Assembly: GCF_043290135.1 (NCBI RefSeq)
Contig: NW_027464588.1
Span: 7,105,501 to 7,169,500 of the forward strand
From: Rhipicephalus microplus
Lineage: Eukaryota > Arthropoda > Arachnida > Ixodida > Ixodidae
Length of the DNA stretch: 64,000 nucleotides
Direction of reading: 5' to 3'
Below are positions 58,556-64,000 of this stretch, piece after piece; the first letter of the stretch is position 1; the number at the start of each line of letters is the position of its first letter. The translations under genes and the position numbers were made by a program. Under the pieces are notes generated by a model. The model saw only the letters and a program-made list of their open reading frames with translations. It made no database searches and had not been told where the DNA came from.

Positions 58556-58629
58556 CTTCGGTGGGTACATCCTGGATTACGCAGTCTTCGCTTATCCGCC
58601 AATCGCCCTGCACCTGTCTGCAGTAAATG
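58556..58629 (+). CDS. SLC41-like transporter, exon 7
   Basis: Acceptor gtttttgcag; strong donor gtgagt from 58630. The first base completes the split Ser codon from exon 6, giving S-FGGYILDYAVFAYPPIALHL then SAVN. SLC41 has SS(F/x)GG(L/x)ILxxxV followed by a helix ahead of the second GGNL motif. One base is left over (G), joining CG of exon 8 to give Ala. Confidence 0.88.
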
Positions 58630-58961
58630 GTGAGTCAGGCTATTCAAACACTGGAATCCGCCACATTCTACGCGATGTTTTTAAACAACTACTTTCGCAG
58701 CCGTGTACGAGGCTGCACCATAGGTTCGGGGCTTGAATTGAAACTCTCTCCCGGTGGTAACTTGAGAGGGAAATAATTGAATAAATAAATGGCGAATATG
58801 TAGTGCCTCTTGTATTTTTACAATATGCCAGCCAGATGTGCCAGGTCTAGCCCTTCGCTGCCATCTCCAGCTCTTGCCCATCGCCAAGCTTCGGCATGTT
58901 CTATGCGGTTATGGGGGAGATAGCCCATCATGTAGCGCCTCACTACGCAAATCATACGAAA
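58630..58961 (+). other. SLC41-like intron 7, left part
   Basis: 332 nt up to the foldback element; nothing recognised. Confidence 0.55.
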
Positions 58962-61333
58962 TAGGGAGTTTTAGTGCTGAATACGCAAGCTCTTGGGGCG
59001 TCGCGGGCTTGGGAACGCGCGGCGTTGCTTACCCATGCCATACCCAACTGGAATGGCTTATAGAGGCGCACACGCAAACGCAAGCAGCACGAAGGTCACA
59101 CGCGGTCGCAGCGCCATAGCGTTGTGTCGCGTAAGTATTATTGAATTATTTTTATGATTTAAAATGTTAAAGGAAACATACTTAGTGAACAGGACACTTT
59201 TTGTATCATGCACAGTATCCTGGTAGACGCAAAAAGTATAAAAAGCAAGGTTACTGTAACGACAGTGTCGACATTTTGTGACACTTGTGCAACCACAGCC
59301 ATGAACATGTTAGCTTACGCGTAATATTTTTGAGGTGAAAAGAATAAAAAGGTTACTCATTTGTAATATTGTCGCTGCGCAGTTTTTGTGCCAGATGTAC
59401 AATGCACAATGTTTATGCAATAACAATGTTGGGATTGTCTGTTTCACTATGGGCCTGATAGATGGCGTCACTTATTCGGCTGGTCAGGGGTCTGGCATAA
59501 TTTTAGTTTTTATGTTCCAGGCCATTCTAACTTTGGTAAGCTGGCTGAAACCGTGTAATCGCTATAAGTGCTCGCACTTTGGCTTACTTTAACTCGATGG
59601 CTAGAGTATCCGCAGCACGAATACGGTGAGTTCTTGCGAAGGCGGCCGATCCTTGCCGTCCGACATTTCGCGCCTTTGTGCCATGCTATTTCTTTAGCGG
59701 CTAGCCACTATAATATTTGTGCTTAAAACTTAGAAGTCAAAGTGGTGGCTCTGGCCAGCCTCGGCTTTGCTCGCCTTGAAGGTAACATGATGCACCAGCA
59801 TGTGCGCCGGGGCAGCTTATCTCTGCTAGGAGGCCAGTGGTGGCAGCGTTGTTTATGGCCGCGCGGACGCTTGGCCCCATCGCCCCAGCGGTCTTGCGAC
59901 GCATCTGTTTGTTTAGCGCTGGGTACCCAAGTGGCTTGCGTACCCAGGACGTTGGGGCGGCGGTATTGCGCATGCGTGAACCCCCAAACAGATGTGTCGC
60001 AAGATCGCTGGGGCGATGCGTCCGTGCTGCCATAAACAACGTTGTCACCAATGGCCTCCCAGCGGAGATAACTTGCCCTGGCGCATCATGTTACCCGTGA
60101 TGTAACTCACATTTAGGGCGAGCCAAGCCGAGACTGACCAGAGCCACTAGCTTGACACAATTATTATAGCACAAAGGCGCTAAATCTTGGTCAGCATGGA
60201 TCGGCCGCCTTCTAAGATGCCGCCTACGGTGAAGCAGTGCAAGTTTTCACTTCACGCCCCAGGTGGACATTTTTCTGTTGCTGAGGTACTGGCGGTAGAT
60301 CAATAGTGATTAAATTGTTTCAGCCAGATTACCAAAGCTAGAATGCGCTAGTACATAGAAGCCAAAAACGTGCGAGCCCCCAACCAACTTAATAGGTGGC
60401 GCCATCTAGCGGGGGGCATAGTAAAGTAGGCAATCACAAAACTGTTACTGCAGAAACATTGTGCGTTGTACGTCTTGTGCAAAAAAACGCCAGCAGCGTG
60501 ATTAAATTAGAGTTACCTTTTTAATCATTTTCAGTTCGAAAAAATTTACGCGTAAGCCAACGTGTTTGAGACTGTGGTTGGATAAAGTGTCACAAGATGT
60601 CGACACCATCGTTACAGTAACCTTGTATTTTTAATCTTTTTGCATATACCAGGATACTGTACATGATAAAAAAAAGTATCGTGATTTTGTCGCATCGGCG
60701 ATCCAAAAATATGTAAGTTAAATGCAGTTAGCATCACCATTTATGGTTCGCGAAAACGTAAAGGCATACATGTTTACGTACGTACGTAAACATCTAAGTA
60801 TGAGGAGCTGAAAACGTTGGAACACACGCGTTTCGGTAACGCGGTAAATGCAAACCGGTATCCGGTAACACGTTAAAGTAAAGAAGTATACGTACAAAGT
60901 AAAATTTACACAAACTTAAAAGTTACACCATTGCTCTGTTGTCGCGTTTGTCGGACTACGACCGGCCATCCGGATTGCTTGGCTTCGACGGTGCCGGCTT
61001 CAGTTGCAACTACGGCAAACACAAAAAAATGTTTTAGTGCTGAAAGCTGTCAAAATAATTAAAAATAATTTATTGAAAATAATTCACTCCATTTACCTAT
61101 GCACGTCAAATTTACCACTTTAAATTGTAAAAAATAATTAAAACATACTTACGTGACCGGACGCTATGTTGCAACGAGCGCGTGTGACCTTCGTGCGGCA
61201 CGCGTTTGCGTGCGCGCAACCGTGGCGCCAACTAAAAGGCATTCCAGTTGGGCATGGGTTGGGTACGCAACGCCGCGCGCTCCCAAGCCCGCAACGCCCT
61301 AAGAGAATGCGTACCCAGCACTAAAACTCTCTA
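58962..61333. mobile_element. Foldback (long inverted-repeat) element in SLC41 intron 7
   Basis: Almost the whole 2.37 kb folds on itself. Outer arms: gagttttagtgctg near 58966 pairs with cagcactaaaactc at 61316-61329, and both ends are bounded by TA (58962-58963, 61332-61333), as expected for Tc1/mariner-type target sites. Inner pairs include cagtatcctggta with (t)accaggatactg (59213 / 60650), aaggcggccgatcc with ggatcggccgcctt (59639 / 60198) and gcatctgttt with aaacagatg (59901 / 59986). The axis of the inner arms is near 59945. The right arm has about 400 nt of extra sequence (about 60700-61100). No transposase frame is evident. Confidence 0.8.
60770..60793. repeat. Perfect 24-bp palindrome
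   Basis: The sequence from 60770 to 60781 (atgtttacgtac) is followed directly by its exact reverse complement. It lies in the extra segment of the right arm of the foldback element. Confidence 0.93.
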
Positions 61334-62749
61334 TTGTTTTGTTCGGTTGTGTACAAATCCCGGGGTGGTGTCTTACATTCCTGGTGTTCACAATGTTGGC
61401 GCTTACGCTGCTTCTGTAAATGCTACGGTGTTCTGAGGTAGCATGTCGGCGTTCATGGCGCAATGTAAGCAAACAATGGGGAAGCATCATTACGAGACTA
61501 CTTCATGCACTGACTTGAAGAGTACCATAAGGTGGCATCGGCAAGGTTCTGAGCCACAAACCTAGGAGCAATAGCAAATATGATAGAAATATAATATTCG
61601 AGACATAAAGGTGTCCACTATACCTACGAGGAAAAGTGCTTGAACGCACGTGTGGCGCCAGCAGCTGCACGTGTGGCGACACACCACGAACATTCTCCGA
61701 ACTAAGGTAAACCGATGGCTTCCGTTGAGGAGCGCGCATTTGCACTGGCTATAAAAGAAAAGAAGGAGGCATTGGCCATTCCTTCCTTCATAGAATAGGC
61801 TTTTACCCGAAAGGTAAACTTATCTTGACAGAGGTATCTAAACATTTACTGCGCATTTCCACAACAGGGAAGGAATGAAGGCGGCAGCAGCTAATTTAGG
61901 TTAACTTGAAGAATGGCATGCAGCTCAAAACTTGTCGCGCGCTGCTCAAGCAGGAGAGCCGCACGAAATGGACATACAACAGGACGAGCACCAACTAAGA
62001 ACTGTGTACTAGCTTCTCACTAGCTGCTCAGACACAAAGTAACACGCACAAAATGAACGCTCAAGTATACACAGGACCAGTAAGAATCAGCAGCTCTCAC
62101 ATTTGTTGCTTCTTAATTTTTGAGCAGTGCACTCCTTTCGTAAAGACGGCCACTGCAGTGAGCGAATCGGCATTTGTGCTCTCCGTAACTTCAACAGAAA
62201 CTAGCGGTGAAACGTTTAAACCACCCGCATCAAGGTCACGCCTGCACGAGCGGCAATTAACGTATTGCAGAGGCGTGCTCACTCGTGCGGACCATAAGAA
62301 CACATTCAGAGGAAGAGCGATGACTTCTAAAGTAATATCTAAAGCGCACATTTCTCGCTATCTCGCCAGTTATTAAATGTGAACACGCTGAAGTGCCACC
62401 GAGCTATGATCACCGTCAACAGAAAATAACGTACACAAATAGCTCACCATTAGTGTGCTGATTAATGCGCGTTCCGTGTTAGAGTCGCTTCACTCCGCAT
62501 ATTGCGGAGCTATATATAGCTGTCATAGGTGTGACTAGTGGTGACTGAACAATTTGTTCTTTTCTTCGAATTTTTCTAGGTCATCTGTGTGTGTATGTTT
62601 CACAACGTATTACCCTCGATAGAAAGGCGTGAGTAGAGCGGTGGTGTACCCCAGCGTAAAACATTTACGTGTAAGAAGTTCGTTTCGGATCGCAATAGAA
62701 CCAACCGTGAAATACTATTCTCCGCGTGTCTGATGGTTACCGATTGCAG
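61334..62749 (+). other. SLC41-like intron 7, right part
   Basis: No gene recognised. The frame at 62053-62376 has no family features. Confidence 0.5.
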
Positions 62750-63030
62750 CGCTGGGCGGCAACCTGGCGGCCGTGTTTAGCTGCAGCTTGTCCAGCTACC
62801 TGAACCGGCTGACGCCACTGGGAGACATACCGTTCGGGGAACACGTCTGCGTGGGGCCCCTACAGATGTACTACCAGGGTGGGGACATGGCCAACGTTGC
62901 CTACGTGCTCGTCGGCGTCGTGGTGCCCGGCCAGGCGCTGTTCGCCGTGCTCTCTAGGATTCTGCGCTTCGGCAAGGTCTCCATGACCATCACCTTCTTC
63001 GCAGCCTATTGTGGTGCATCGCTAGGGCAG
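62750..63030 (+). CDS. SLC41-like transporter, exon 8 (second GGNL motif)
   Basis: Acceptor ccgattgcag; donor gtgtgt from 63031. Reads A-LGGNLAAVFSCSLSSYLNRL, then a loop (TPLGDIPFGEHVCVGPLQMY) and two helices (VAYVLVGVVVPGQALFAVLS; VSMTITFFAAYCGASLGQ). It matches the SLC41 block GGNLVAIQxSRISTYLH, an extracellular loop with Cys, and (V/I)xPG(H/Q)xxF with the next helix. The exon ends in phase 0 (93 whole codons). The remaining transmembrane helices and stop codon should be past 64000. The pore motif GGNL is intact, although the following VAIQ is AAVF. Confidence 0.93.
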
Positions 63031-63785
63031 GTGTGTCCCCACCGACCATGTTGCGTAATTACAAAACGCGAAGGATTCACTTACTGTTTAGACACAGGAG
63101 GAAAAACACGAGCATTCCGCACGCAACCATCAGGGCTACGAACAGCGCTGACAAACGCTCCCAGGTGTCGACGCACAAATACACCCGATATAGTAGACAG
63201 GAGGACAACTGCTGCTTTAGTTCAAATCGTTAGCATTGGACGCCTTATTTGATGGCTGAAGCTGCGGTCTCGGCGGGGCCCGTAGGAAGGAAGAAAAAAG
63301 GAGGGAGCATCATCACACGAGTGAAGCCCACCGTGTCGGCCAAACAAATGATCAAAATGTCGGAGCATGCAGTGGGATATAATGACTTCGGTGGCGTTTC
63401 ATTTTTGAACCTCCTGCGTGGGCCGGCTGGTGTGCACCGAACAAAAGGATTTAGAATTAAATCTGCCGCGTGCTATACTCCCCAGTGCGCCGCAGTATCG
63501 GCAAGGATCGTTGTGTACTTGATCTTGGCGTGAAATGTCTAATGCTGGGCAGACACTGGTGGCTTCAAAACGGGTCGGCTTTGCAAAGGTGGCTCAATTA
63601 CGTCATCCTTTCTTCTCGTATATGCCATTTAAAATTCTTTCTTTCAACTGATCAAAGGTCAATTCAAGATTTACACGCCGCACCTTCAATATTTGTCAGG
63701 TTATGATACCAGACACAGGAACTCACTAGCTGCAACTGTATTCACGACACGTTCCTAATTCTTTCTTTCCTAGAATTCACTGTAG
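63031..63785 (+). other. Start of SLC41-like intron 8
   Basis: Open frames here (for example 63249-63533) show no transporter similarity. No next exon seen. Confidence 0.5.
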
Positions 63786-64000
63786 CCCCGCCGCGGTGGC
63801 CTAGTTGCTAAGGTACTCGGCTGCTAACCTGCAGGTCGCGGGATCAAATCCCGGCTGGGGCGGCTGCATTTCCGATGGAGGCAGAATTGTTGTAGGCCCG
63901 TTTGCTCAGATTTGGGTACACGTTAAAGAACCCCAGGTGTTCGAAATTTCCGGAGCCCTCCACTACGCCGTCTCTCATAAGCATAAGGTGGTTTTGGGAC
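63786..64000 (+). mobile_element. Ruka-like SINE, running off the right edge
   Basis: Starts ccccgccgcggtggcctagt, includes the B-box-like gcgggatcaaatcccgg, then cacgttaaagaaccccaggt and ggagccctccactacgccgt; the last bases ggtggttttgggac are the typical near-3' end. It has the same layout as the 22.6-kb copy, in the plus orientation. The tRNA-like head is not a free tRNA gene. Confidence 0.92.

Noticed and set aside
63249..63533. 94-codon ORF after exon 8 as the final SLC41 exon
   Set aside because: Hydrophilic, with no transmembrane helix and no SLC41 terminal motifs; the true last exon is probably past the window.
63786..63860. tRNA-like sequence with A- and B-box resemblance
   Set aside because: It is the head of a Ruka-like SINE, as shown by the attached body and by other copies, and not a stand-alone tRNA gene.

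Overview
The window looks like nuclear DNA of an arachnid, most likely a hard (ixodid) tick. It has AT-leaning introns, long microsatellites, tRNA-derived SINEs that I recognise as Ruka-like (Ruka was described from Rhipicephalus), and a dense, nested load of CR1-like, I-like, Tx1/L1-like and Ty3/gypsy retroelements. There are no bacterial operons, no CRISPR array and no rRNA genes. The species call rests on repeat recognition and is an inference.

Two host genes can be supported, both incomplete because they run off the window. (1) A tetraspanin on the minus strand has a short first coding exon (6730-6843) and an exon carrying TM1, the small loop, TM2 and TM3 (3712-4033). The remaining exons lie beyond the left edge. 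(2) An SLC41/MgtE-type divalent-cation (Mg2+) transporter on the plus strand is spread over eight recognisable exons from 29.5 to 63.0 kb: 29563-29895, 32574-32681, 37441-37512, 52633-52782, 54453-54598, 57567-57702, 58556-58629 and 62750-63030. Its last exon(s) lie past the right edge. Splice phases agree at every junction except exon 4 to exon 5.

Almost everything else is transposable elements, dead or dying. From left to right: a 3' portion of a Ty3/gypsy element (1-3580); a 147-bp tandem-repeat element with a GATA/GACA microsatellite inside tetraspanin intron 1; a CR1-like LINE fragment (8.26-11.27 kb) with a microsatellite tail; an I-clade-like LINE with RNase H (about 11.85-17.97 kb), itself interrupted by a short TIR-type element holding three 60-bp repeats; low-information DNA with a Ruka-like SINE (17.97-29.5 kb); and then the SLC41 gene. 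Its 15-kb intron 3 holds a Tx1/L1-like LINE (38.4-43.0 kb, minus), a cluster of short elements with 'gcttcgcccc' ends (43.7-45.3 kb), a second CR1-like LINE (45.8-50.3 kb, minus) and a TIR element. Intron 5 begins 24 bp before another TIR element, which is split by a 5'-truncated I-like LINE with a target-site duplication. Intron 7 holds a 2.4-kb foldback (inverted-repeat) element bounded by TA.

The most unusual observations are the foldback element; two perfect short inverted duplications that look like templated insertions inside decayed retroelement genes; the 147-bp repeat family whose subregion keeps an open frame in two copies; and the phase conflict in an otherwise coherent transporter gene.
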